DNA of 64,000 nucleotides from AP-15 sp963737145 (GTDB lineage Bacteria; Pseudomonadota; Alphaproteobacteria; ATCC43930; CGMCC-115725). The position numbers and the translations under genes were made by a program. The notes beneath the pieces are model-generated. The model had not been told where the DNA came from. It did not search any database and worked only from the letters and a program-made list of their open reading frames with translations. This document shows positions 44,063 to 52,522 of the stretch, piece after piece; the stretch's first letter is position 1, and each line of letters starts with the position of its first letter. The stretch covers positions 372,001 to 436,000 of the forward strand of contig CAVTRO010000002.1 in the NCBI GenBank assembly GCA_963737145.1. Direction: 5' to 3'.

Positions 44063-45832
44063 TCACGCTATCGCGTCGGGAGGCGGCGGCATAACCGGCG
44101 CGAAACGAGGGTCGGGTACCGGATCAAACACCGCCAGGAAGCCCTGGTTCGCCACCGTCTCCAGCGCGCCCTCAATGCCGTCAGCGCCCAACATCGACGC
44201 GCGCGCGGCGTTGAGCAGAGGGGCGCCGCGTGGCATGCCCATGACATAGGCCTGGAACAGCCCATCCAGCAACGCTCGATAGCGTTGCTGCAAGGTGGTG
44301 TGCGGCCCGTTTCCTGCGGGCGGCGGCTGGAGATTGACGGCACGCAGATATTCGGCCGGCGTGTGCCGGGTCAGCCAGTCCTTGACGAATCGGAAGGTCC
44401 GCCAATGCTCCTCGCCCTCCGCCATCACCGTGCGCAAAGTGTACTGCTGCTCATCAGTGCGTGCCATCGCCTCGACCGTCACCAGGATCCGGGCATAGAC
44501 GCTGTCGACCGACATGGAGGGCGCCTCGATCCCGATGAAATCGTCCAGCGCGTCGGCTGACGCGGCTCGGAGCTGCAACGGACGCGTGGTGCCGGGATCG
44601 TTTCCGGGCAACAGCGTGGCGACGCCCAGGGCTGGCGTGAAACCGGGTGGTGGCTGGAAATGCGCCAAGACGTCGTTAACCGCGCGCAGATGCCGCATCT
44701 CGCCGATCGCCACGCGTCGCATCTCGTCGAATGCCGCCAGCAGGTCGCCGCGCAGATCGGCCGGGGTGGTATTGTCAGGACGGCGTATAGACCAGGCCGC
44801 CGTCAGATATTCCAGCATCACGCCCAGCTCGACGCCGGCCGCGTAGCGGAGCCAGGTGAGCAAGGTGGCGAGGTCAGGTAACGGTCGCGCCCGCAGTTCC
44901 GGAGGCACGTAGGGCGCCAGCCGCTCCCGCCGCTCCAACACAAAATTGAGTTGTTGCCAATCCCTATTGATCTGATTGTGTTCCATCTCCGCGACGTCTC
45001 TGGCGCCGCGCGCAGTGGCGACGGGCGGGCCCGCGACCGAGCGGTTCCGGCGCTCCCATGGCGTCTCCACATTGAACATATCCGCCTGATCGGCCGGCAT
45101 ATCGGCGGGCAATGGCGGCAGGGCGATGTCGGGATGGTTGGAAGCCCAGTAGAAGCAGGCGCAGTCGCGAAAGTCGTGTGTCCAGGGGCTACATAGAGAT
45201 TGCGTCAGTTCGCCAGGCTGAAAAATTCTGGCCAGCGCCCCGGTGTGATCCAGATACCGTGCCCGCCGCCCGCTCAGGACCACGTGGTCCACACCGGGCA
45301 CCGGTGGCACTAGTGCCAGTCGAAGCGTGACTGGACTGTCCTCTACCAGCAGCCGCGCGGCGGTCCACGCATCCGCGGGCAGGCGGTTGCGGCCGGTACT
45401 GGTGGACGACGGTATCGGCAGGGTCAAGGCCAGCCGGCCGAGGGGTCCGAAGTCGCCGTCCATTTGGCTTACGGTCCACTGCTCCCCTGGGCCCACACCG
45501 TTCGCGACCTTACGGTAGGCGTCTGCCTGGTCAGGCGTGATTGTCCCCGCCGCCGCTGCGGCATTGACCGCGGCGCTATCGACCGAAACCACGAAAATCG
45601 CCGCCCGGCCGTTGCTGTCGGCGCCGAACTCCACCTCCAGGAACGGGAAGAAGCGCCGCTCCAAATTGCGCATGTCAAATTCCAGACCCGGGAAGCAGTT
45701 GCCCACGCCCGACTCGAGCCGAGTCGAGATGGGATTGCCCGCAGCCACGCGAGTGGCCGCCTCCGGCGTTTGACCGCGCCGCAACGCGGCGACGTTACGA
45801 GGCAGAAGTTTCGCGCTGATCGATCCGCTCAT
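44063..45832 (-). CDS. LodA-like C-terminal half fused to a ferritin-like domain
   Basis: A 589-residue protein. Residues about 35-235 resemble the cofactor half of LodA/GoxA oxidases: GVGNCFPGLEF (Cys46) and LCSPWTHDFRDCACFYWASN (Cys214, Cys224, Cys226, Trp229) correspond to the family's PGIE-type and PWQxDF..C..WWPAQRPD-type segments. In LodA-like enzymes a Cys and a Trp of these segments are crosslinked as cysteine tryptophylquinone. Residues about 325-560 form a ferritin-like (VioB-type) helical bundle, with ELGVMLEYL and AIGEMRHL supplying Glu335, Glu341, Glu378 and His381 as possible metal ligands. The start overlaps the rSAM stop (TGATG). Confidence 0.7.
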   Translation of the reverse strand: MSGSISAKLLPRNVAALRRGQTPEAATRVAAGNPISTRLESGVGNCFPGLEFDMRNLERRFFPFLEVEFGADSNGRAAIFVVSVDSAAVNAAAAAGTITPDQADAYRKVANGVGPGEQWTVSQMDGDFGPLGRLALTLPIPSSTSTGRNRLPADAWTAARLLVEDSPVTLRLALVPPVPGVDHVVLSGRRARYLDHTGALARIFQPGELTQSLCSPWTHDFRDCACFYWASNHPDIALPPLPADMPADQADMFNVETPWERRNRSVAGPPVATARGARDVAEMEHNQINRDWQQLNFVLERRERLAPYVPPELRARPLPDLATLLTWLRYAAGVELGVMLEYLTAAWSIRRPDNTTPADLRGDLLAAFDEMRRVAIGEMRHLRAVNDVLAHFQPPPGFTPALGVATLLPGNDPGTTRPLQLRAASADALDDFIGIEAPSMSVDSVYARILVTVEAMARTDEQQYTLRTVMAEGEEHWRTFRFVKDWLTRHTPAEYLRAVNLQPPPAGNGPHTTLQQRYRALLDGLFQAYVMGMPRGAPLLNAARASMLGADGIEGALETVANQGFLAVFDPVPDPRFAPVMPPPPDAIA

Positions 45833-47130
45833 CACGCGGCTCCTTTTTGAGCGCTGGACAGAGGGAATGGGGAGAGCTCGCAATAGGCGCGCAGACAGAA
45901 ATCGAGCCACGCGCGGATGAAGTCACAGGATGCCTCAGTGCGCCCGCGCATCTCCTGGTGACAGGCGCCGGAGCACAGATACCGCGCCCAACACGCGCCA
46001 CAGCTCTCCTGCGCGTGCACGTGACGGCTGAGCAGGAAGGCGCGGCGCCGGTCCGCATCGAGCCCGGTGTTGTCACCTAGCCGAAATCGGTCGTCGCCGA
46101 CCGCGCGATGACAGGCGTACCAGCGTCCATCGGCGGCGACCGAGAAATAACCACCGCCGGCGCCGCACGGAAACGGCGAGGCGGCGCCGCGATGCAGTTG
46201 CTTCAAGGCCACCGCGAGGTTGGTCAGCCGGATCGGCAGCCCGGTGCGCGCCCGGTCGAGCTCGATGTTCGCCGCTTCCGTCATGCGGGCGAAGTAAATC
46301 GGCCAGTCCGGGTCGCGCAGCGCAGAACCGGCGTTCGTCCCCACTCTTAGCGGCGAAACGCCTACCTCGAGGAAGCCCAACGCGGTGATCGCCTCGATCC
46401 GACCCGCGATATCCAGATCATCTCTCGTCACGGTGGCGCGGGCTGCCAGCTTAACGCGTCCCGGATAGGCCAGCAGCGGCGCCACGCGTTCCGCCATGAG
46501 CGACCAACTGCCGCGGCCCGTGCGCGCAAGCGGGCGTTGCTGGTCGTGTCGCGCGGGAGATCCGTCAATGCTGACCGTGACCGCGAACGGATGGCGGCGC
46601 AGCAGCGCGATATCATCCTCCCGCAGCAGCGTGCCGTTAGTGGTGACGGAAAACCGTACATCGAAGCCGAGCCGCGCGCCCTCGGCGCTCGCATAGGTGA
46701 CGGTATCGTGGATGAGCGCGCGGTTGGCGAAAGGTTCGCCCCCAAGAAAGCCAATGGTCACCGGAGCGTCGCGGCTGGCGCCGGTCAACAGTCGGTCCAC
46801 CGCCGTCCGGGCCAGGTCCCATGTCATCGGCGTGTCTTGCGCGCCGCCGAAATCCCCGCCGCTCGCGTAGCAGTACGCGCAGCTCAGATTGCACCGGTTG
46901 CTGACGTTGAGCGAAATGCTTTGCGGTGGGGGTTCGGCGATGTGGTCGAGGGGCGGCGCGATGGCGGGGCCGTCGAGCAGCGCTGCCCGGATGAGGGGTT
47001 CGGGATCGTCGTTCGGATCGATCACATCGTAGATGGCGCTGAGCGGGACGAGCAGGACATGCTCGCCGAGACGAGACCGAAACCGATGGACGTCCGGCGC
47101 GTTCGGCGGCGCGGGTACGGTTGGCGCCAT
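45832..47130 (-). CDS. Radical SAM/SPASM maturase
   Basis: A 432-residue peptide- or protein-modifying radical SAM enzyme. The SAM cluster motif CNLSCAYC uses Cys80, Cys84 and Cys87. A canonical SPASM domain follows: C322-x12-G-x4-C340, then C377-x2-C380-x5-C386-x3-C390, then C402, for two auxiliary clusters. The GGEPF and VSIDG motifs are present. Relatives include PqqE, anaerobic sulfatase maturases and QhpD, which makes thioether links in quinohemoprotein amine dehydrogenase. The likely substrates are the two LodA-like halves encoded on each side, with which it overlaps or is separated by two bases. Confidence 0.88.
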   Translation of the reverse strand: MAPTVPAPPNAPDVHRFRSRLGEHVLLVPLSAIYDVIDPNDDPEPLIRAALLDGPAIAPPLDHIAEPPPQSISLNVSNRCNLSCAYCYASGGDFGGAQDTPMTWDLARTAVDRLLTGASRDAPVTIGFLGGEPFANRALIHDTVTYASAEGARLGFDVRFSVTTNGTLLREDDIALLRRHPFAVTVSIDGSPARHDQQRPLARTGRGSWSLMAERVAPLLAYPGRVKLAARATVTRDDLDIAGRIEAITALGFLEVGVSPLRVGTNAGSALRDPDWPIYFARMTEAANIELDRARTGLPIRLTNLAVALKQLHRGAASPFPCGAGGGYFSVAADGRWYACHRAVGDDRFRLGDNTGLDADRRRAFLLSRHVHAQESCGACWARYLCSGACHQEMRGRTEASCDFIRAWLDFCLRAYCELSPFPLSSAQKGAA

Positions 47131-47132
47131 GA

Positions 47133-48821
47133 TCAAGGTACCCCCATCCGGGCCAGCACGGCGGCGCGACGGGCGGCGGATCGCTCGGCAAAGCCCGGTT
47201 CGTGCGCCGCCGGGGTCGCCGCCGGGGTCGCCGCCGGGGTCGCCGCCGGGGCTGCCGACGGGGCCGCCGCAGCGGCGATCGGGGCAGCCGATCGCAAGAC
47301 GGCTGACGCCCATCGGATAACGAGGTCGTATTGCCAGGCCGCAAGAGTTAGGGGCAGCGCGTTGGATTGCCGCATGAAGGGCGGCATGCGCATGGTCGTT
47401 ACGTCGGCACCTTGCTCGCCGTCTTCCACCTCAAAGGGCTGGCGGATCAGGGCTTTCAGCCTGTCCGGCTGGCGCGCCACGAGGCCACGCAGTTCATTGA
47501 TGCCGGACAGGGTGCGATGCCTCGAACGGGCGTGCTCGCTGAGTGGCAACGGCACGTCGGTTGATGGCGCGGCGATGGCGAAGTCCCGATCGCGGAGCGC
47601 GTCGAGGCTGCCCATCGCCTGATCGGGCGGAACAACGTGATCTCCCCCAACGGCGGTGCCCGCAATCCGGGCGCCGGTCAGCCCGGGCAGGCCGCGCCTG
47701 GCGCGCCAGAAATCGACATTCATCATCGAGACGGTCTCGTAGATGCGCTCGAACAGGTCCTCGACCCAGTCGTCGAGTTGCTCGCCGCTGGGCGGTCCGG
47801 CACGCGCGGCGCTGCGGTCGTTCAGTTCGTCGGCCAGGGACAAGAACGGCCGCCGGTCGGGAGCGAAATCGGGCGGGGCGACGAAGACCGAGGAATGCGC
47901 GGTCAACGGCGCCGCGTTTGGGAGGGTCAGTGTGACCTCAACCTGTATCTCGCAGGTATCGTCGACGACACCCAGGGAAGGTGGCGTGGGCTCCTGCTGG
48001 CTCTCAGGCCGCACCATGTCGTAGGTGTCGCCCGGCTGGACGAAGCCACCGCCATCACCGGATTGGTTGAACCAGCCGGCGTCGGGATCAAGAAACGCGT
48101 TCGCCGTCTCGACCGCGGGGACGGGGCTCTCGCTGGTGGGGCGGGCGGCTCGGGGCGGACCATAGAACAGACCCCGGGCTGGCGTGACGCGAAACCGCAG
48201 CACCGAGGTGTCGACGATTCCGTCCCACGCCGGCGATCCCGGGGAGGTGGCCGGCGGCATGCTCTTGAGCATCTGGATGCCGCCGAGTGGGATATGCCGG
48301 CCGGGCGGAATCATCGAACGCGCGGCATTGGGCGGGCTGATGCCGCGCAACGGCACGAACGCGGTCAGATCGCCCTGGACGACCACCGGTGGGAACGTCC
48401 CAAACACGAGGTCGTGGTCTCGCCGCCGCCGCGCCGCCTTGCGGTTCATCGCTGTGACCGTGAGCGTGATGGCGCTGACGCTGGCGCCGAAACGGGACAA
48501 CAGGTCCGGCGTCAGCGGTGCCTCGCGCCAGGTATCCGGGCCGGATCCGGGTTCGCCAAGCCAGGCATGCAGTTCGACGAACGGACAAACCGGGCGGATG
48601 GCATCGCCGTCGCGGAAGATTACGCTGTCCGGCATGACGGGCTGGAATGAGCCGTCAACGTTCACGCGCAACGACCAGGCCGGCACGACGACTGTGTCGC
48701 CATCGGCGCGCGGGTTGGCGGGCTCATTCCACACATAGGCATCGAGCGGCGTGGAGCTGCCGCCTAGTCGGGCAATGCTGATCGGCGGGTCGCAGAAAAT
48801 TTGCTGGATGATTTCAGCCAT
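47133..48821 (-). CDS. LodA-like N-terminal half (quinoprotein beta-domain protein)
   Basis: A 562-residue protein without a signal peptide. PPISIARLG (residues 12-20) and the FRDGDAIRPVCPFVELHA region match the N-terminal beta-rich part of LodA-type oxidases. Residues 477-509 (beginning MRMPPF and ending with QYDLVIRWASAVL) match the segment where full-length LodA proteins continue into their cofactor region. Here the homology stops and an Ala-Pro-Thr repeat tail (12-base DNA repeat at about 47210-47258) ends the protein. The cofactor half is encoded two genes later. ATG 48821 has a purine-rich GAGAGAGAG upstream; the longer open frame is not supported. Confidence 0.68.
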   Translation of the reverse strand: MAEIIQQIFCDPPISIARLGGSSTPLDAYVWNEPANPRADGDTVVVPAWSLRVNVDGSFQPVMPDSVIFRDGDAIRPVCPFVELHAWLGEPGSGPDTWREAPLTPDLLSRFGASVSAITLTVTAMNRKAARRRRDHDLVFGTFPPVVVQGDLTAFVPLRGISPPNAARSMIPPGRHIPLGGIQMLKSMPPATSPGSPAWDGIVDTSVLRFRVTPARGLFYGPPRAARPTSESPVPAVETANAFLDPDAGWFNQSGDGGGFVQPGDTYDMVRPESQQEPTPPSLGVVDDTCEIQVEVTLTLPNAAPLTAHSSVFVAPPDFAPDRRPFLSLADELNDRSAARAGPPSGEQLDDWVEDLFERIYETVSMMNVDFWRARRGLPGLTGARIAGTAVGGDHVVPPDQAMGSLDALRDRDFAIAAPSTDVPLPLSEHARSRHRTLSGINELRGLVARQPDRLKALIRQPFEVEDGEQGADVTTMRMPPFMRQSNALPLTLAAWQYDLVIRWASAVLRSAAPIAAAAAPSAAPAATPAATPAATPAAHEPGFAERSAARRAAVLARMGVP

Positions 48822-49071
48822 TTTGCCTCTCTCTCTCCAGACTGCCGGCCCGGTTCGGTCTCCGGGCGCCATGATTGTGTCAACCCACAGGAGTGTTAGC
48901 CACCGCGACGGAGGCCGGCGGTTATATCCGCGGCTACTCAGCGGCCGGGCGACGCCTACGAACCGTCGCACCGTGAGGTCGACCGCAGCGCTGACAAATG
49001 CCTTCGCTTGTTTAAGGATAGCAGCGGCCCGGGCCATCTGTGATGGCTCGAGACGCTGCTGGCGTGCGACG

Positions 49072-50031
49072 TTACCTTCGTGCGGGAGGGTCCGGTTCGC
49101 CGATCGGCCCCTCCGCGCCGTGGACCGCGTTCGAATACAAGAACTGGACCGGCACGCGCCTGCTCCCCATGCTGCTGAGCACCTCCTGGAACACCCGCTG
49201 CAAGTGCCCCAGTTGGCCGGCCATCGCAATCGGCTGATCCCCGATTTCGCCCTGCGCTCCCATCCAGCCAAGGACGCCATCGTCGTTCCCGGTCGCGATC
49301 GCGTCCCTGACGTCGGCGTCGGTGCGGAACTCGTTGATCTCATGGTAGAGCGTGCCCACCACATCCTTCCAGGATGCGTCGAACGCGGGAATTCCATTCA
49401 CCTGGCCGTCCGCCAGAGTTTGCGAAAAGACGTTGGCCGAATAATAGGCGGTCTGCGAGCGGCCATTGTGCTGGAAGTGCACCGAGCCGTGATAACCGCC
49501 AAGCCCGCCAAGCGAATTGTCTTGGTCGAGCCTGAGCACGGTCCCAGGCGGTAGCACGAGGTTGAAGATCGTCGTACCGAGATCGCTGTCGGAAACCTTT
49601 CCCTGTTGCAGCAGCCGAGCGACCAATTGCTGTACGTCGGGCTCGTCGAGCTGAACCGGCTTTGCTTCGTCGAGCACGAGCAGCGGCCGCGCATCGCAGG
49701 TCAGATTGACGCCGCTGTCAAAGTACTGCTCGACGACATTGTTTAGTTTCCGATCCTGCATCGCGAGCGTGATCGCGGTGTTGATCGAGTCGATGTCGGA
49801 CGCGAGCCACGATGCCTCGCCGCCAAGAAAGACGTTCTGAAACTCCATCTGCGGCACGGTTTTACCACCGTGGAAGACGAGGTCGGCGGACGCGTCCGGT
49901 GGGATGCCGCGCGCTATCGCGTCCGGCTGCACCCAGCCGCGCTCTGGATAGCGATAGTGGCGGGCCTCGACCAGCGAGCCTGGACGAGCCTGGATGCGCA
50001 TCAATCGGGTCGCATTGGAGGACTTTACCAT
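49072..50031 (-). CDS. Conserved protein with YHExxE motif
   Basis: A 319-residue protein of a family known to me only as hypothetical proteins in Rhizobiales and Streptomyces. Features: GGKTVPQMEFQNVFLGG near residue 60, a region beginning SLGGLGGYHGSVHF, TLYHEINEFRTDADV (an HExxE-type motif that could bind zinc), and a C-terminal VQFLYSNAVHGAEGP. No signal peptide is seen. ATG 50031 has GGAG nearby. It precedes the LodA-like gene by 250 bases on the same strand, so it may be the first gene of the operon or independent. Confidence 0.6.
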   Translation of the reverse strand: MVKSSNATRLMRIQARPGSLVEARHYRYPERGWVQPDAIARGIPPDASADLVFHGGKTVPQMEFQNVFLGGEASWLASDIDSINTAITLAMQDRKLNNVVEQYFDSGVNLTCDARPLLVLDEAKPVQLDEPDVQQLVARLLQQGKVSDSDLGTTIFNLVLPPGTVLRLDQDNSLGGLGGYHGSVHFQHNGRSQTAYYSANVFSQTLADGQVNGIPAFDASWKDVVGTLYHEINEFRTDADVRDAIATGNDDGVLGWMGAQGEIGDQPIAMAGQLGHLQRVFQEVLSSMGSRRVPVQFLYSNAVHGAEGPIGEPDPPARR

Positions 50032-50097
50032 TTCTGATCTCCGTGTTGAAGACGCAAACATAATAGTGGCTTTGGCACAAACCGAATGTGAGCTTCT

Positions 50098-50190
50098 TCA
50101 CACATTCCCTTCGACCATGCCGAAATAGCCCCACTCCGGATCTGCGGTCAGATCGGCGAACGGCAATACAGCGACAGTCGGATGCGGTAC
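50098..50190 (-). pseudogene. Fragment resembling adenylate-cyclase/TPR proteins
   Basis: About 30 codons ending at a stop (50098) read HPTVAVLPFADLTADPEW then GYFGMVEGN. This matches the linker after the regulatory domain in class III cyclase or winged-helix TPR proteins (VAVLPFxNLSxDPE). One residue is missing before MVE. Nothing else of the gene is present. Confidence 0.5.
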
Positions 50191-50910
50191 TGGACGGCGC
50201 CCACCGGGGCCGCACGACCCGCGTCGATGAAATGCGTCGTGCCAATCGCGATCGAGTTGACCTGGGTTTCGGCGGTGTCCGGGTACCGGGTCAGGCGCGC
50301 CGATGCGCTCGCGGCCGTCGGCGACCGCCAGGGTGCTGCCACCTGATGCCGATATGGATGCCGCTCAAGACGGAAGATCCGTCCACCCCGATCCCAGTCA
50401 ATCTCGTGACGACCTCCGGGAGCAGCCTCGACCCCGACATCACGCCCGCAACCGCCCTGTTTCAGGCGCGAGCGCTGATGGCCGACACGACCCAACACCG
50501 ATTGCTCGGCATCCTCGGCGAGAAGCGGGTCAACAATAAATATCCGTGTCATCAGGGCAGTGCGACCCCAGAGGGGCGCGCTCGCGCAGTGCGGCTGTCG
50601 TTCCGGGACGGCCCCTCAGGGCCGGGCCCGGAACCCATATGTGGACGGCCCCGGCTTGCAAGTGCAGTGCAGCTGCGACGGGTCTGGTCGGTTGCAGTCA
50701 TATGTCCGGCCTTTGTCATGCGATCGGTGTGACCGCGGCTCGGCTGACGCCTCGCCTGTCTCACGGTTGACGCGGGCCCCGTCGTTCATCTACAAACCGC
50801 CTATGATTTGCGCATTCCCAGCCCTGATGACGACCACCGTCTCGCGCGGCTTTGCCGTGGGGCCTGAGGGTATGCGCGTGCGCTGAACACTATCAACACG
50901 CGACCATACG
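50191..50910. other. Gap with no secure gene
   Basis: 720 bases before the MATE gene. A plus-strand frame with an ATG at 50346 is open to 50732 and starts with a plausible stretch (MPIWMPLKTEDPSTPIPV), but has no ribosome site or family match. The rest is unassigned. Confidence 0.4.
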
Positions 50911-50945
50911 GGGCCCCGCCGATCCGGTCGGGGCCCTCTCTTTTT
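50911..50945 (+). terminator. GC hairpin with T-tract
   Basis: GGGCCCCG (50911-50918) pairs with CGGGGCCC (50929-50936), followed by TCTCTTTTT. This is a classic intrinsic terminator, or an attenuator in the leader of the MATE gene, whose start is about 55 bases further on. Confidence 0.75.
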
Positions 50946-51000
50946 GAGGGTCTCTCTCGGAAATCGACTGGACGCCGTGACGGAGATGAGAGAGAGCCAG

Positions 51001-52416
51001 ATGCGACCGGTCGATCCACAAAATCAGCGGCTCGGCGCCGCAGGGTCGGGCATTGGCGCGGAGCTGCGGGCGACCTTGGCCCTCGCAGCGCCGCTCGCTG
51101 CAGCCAATCTCGCGCAGATGGCGATGGGCGTCACCGACATGGTGATGGTCGGGCGTCTCGGCGCCTTGCCGCTCGCAGCCGCGGGGCTCGGCGCGATGCT
51201 TTATTTCACCGGCGGGGTCGTGCTGCAGGGAATCCTCTCCGCCGTCACGCCGCTCGCCGCGCACGCGCTCGGCGCCGGCGATCGCGCCGCCGCCGGCCGG
51301 ATCGGCGGCGCCGGGCTGGCGCTCGCGGCGCTGTTGGCGCTGCCCTTCGTCGGCGCGCTGACTAGTTTGGATCGGCTGCTCCAGTCGCTGGGCTACGACG
51401 CCGCGCTAGCCGCCGAGATCGGCCACTTTCTGCGGGCGATCGCCTGGGGCGGGCCGGCTTTTCTGAGCTTCGCGGTGCTGCGCAGCCTGCTCGCCGCTCT
51501 GTCGCATACGCGTGCGATAATGGCGGTGCTCCTCCTCTGCGTTGCCGGCAATGCGGGGCTGAACTGGGTGCTGATCTACGGCCATCTCGGCGCGCCCGCC
51601 CTTGGCGTCGCGGGTTCGGGCTATGCGAGCGCGATCAATCAGTGGCTGATCTTGGCGGGTCTGGCATTGTGCACCCGCATGATCCCCGGTTTTGCGGGTT
51701 TGCGCGTGCTGCGCAACACCATCGCCGCCAGCTGGACGCCGATGGCGAGCATCCTTCGGCTGGGCTTGCCGATCGGCGGGATCATGGGGGTCGAGGTCGG
51801 CATATTCCTGGCCGCCGGCGTCTTGATCGGCCTTTTGGGCGCGGCTGCGCTCGGGGCGCACCAGCTCGTCCTCAATTGCGCGGGCATCAGCTTTATGGTG
51901 CCGCTAGGTCTCGGGCAGGCCGCCACGGTGCGCGTCGCCTACGAGCTCGGCGCCGGCCGGGCCGTCGCAGCGCGGCGGGCCGGCTTTGTCGCGCTCGCCC
52001 TCGGGATCGGGTTCATGAGCCTGACGGCGGTCGTGTTGTGGACCGTGCCGGGGGCCATCATCTCGGTCTATATCGACATCGCCGATCCGGCCAATCGCGA
52101 CACCGTGCAGATCGCGCGGCATCTCTTGGCAATCGCCGCGCTCTTCCAAGTATTCGACGGCGTGCAGGTGATCGCCGCCGGCGTGCTGCGCGGCTACAAG
52201 GACACCGTGGTTCCGATGTTGCTCGCCGGCTTCGGCTATTGGGGCGCCGGTTTCGCAGGAGGCTGGCTGCTCGCCTTTCCGCTCGGTTACGGCGTCGTCG
52301 GCCTATGGTGGGGCCTTGCGCTCGGGCTTGCGGTCGTCGCCATCCTGCTGACTCTGCGTTTTCATCTGCTCGCGCCGCCGATCAGCCGGGCGGCCGAGGC
52401 GGTCGCCTTGCGATAA
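51001..52416 (+). CDS. MATE family efflux transporter
   Basis: A multidrug and toxin extrusion (NorM-like) antiporter of about 471 residues with twelve membrane helices. The N-terminal PLAAANLAQMAMGVTDMVMVG is diagnostic. The inner repeat begins near residue 250 (LRLGLPIGGIMGVEVGIF) and has the GxGQAATVRVAYELGAG segment. The start is ATG 51001; ATG 50986 and further upstream starts are possible. A terminator-like hairpin lies in its leader. The next gene, sqr, follows by about 106 bases. Confidence 0.9.
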   Translation: MRPVDPQNQRLGAAGSGIGAELRATLALAAPLAAANLAQMAMGVTDMVMVGRLGALPLAAAGLGAMLYFTGGVVLQGILSAVTPLAAHALGAGDRAAAGRIGGAGLALAALLALPFVGALTSLDRLLQSLGYDAALAAEIGHFLRAIAWGGPAFLSFAVLRSLLAALSHTRAIMAVLLLCVAGNAGLNWVLIYGHLGAPALGVAGSGYASAINQWLILAGLALCTRMIPGFAGLRVLRNTIAASWTPMASILRLGLPIGGIMGVEVGIFLAAGVLIGLLGAAALGAHQLVLNCAGISFMVPLGLGQAATVRVAYELGAGRAVAARRAGFVALALGIGFMSLTAVVLWTVPGAIISVYIDIADPANRDTVQIARHLLAIAALFQVFDGVQVIAAGVLRGYKDTVVPMLLAGFGYWGAGFAGGWLLAFPLGYGVVGLWWGLALGLAVVAILLTLRFHLLAPPISRAAEAVALR

Positions 52417-52522
52417 CCGTCACGATCGACGGCAATGGGCATTGGATCGAGTGTGATGATCCGGTATTCAGCGAGCAAGCGCCCGAGCCAAGCGGGCGAG
52501 CCAGTGCGGCGGGAGGGCCATT

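Noticed and set aside
49800..50063. Small Arg-rich plus-strand frame as a peptide precursor for the rSAM enzyme
   Set aside because: It is antisense to the 49072-50031 gene, has no leader-like features and no ribosome site.
50346..50732. Plus-strand frame upstream of the MATE gene
   Set aside because: Open and with a plausible first 50 residues, but no ribosome site or homology; the end is low-complexity Arg-rich.
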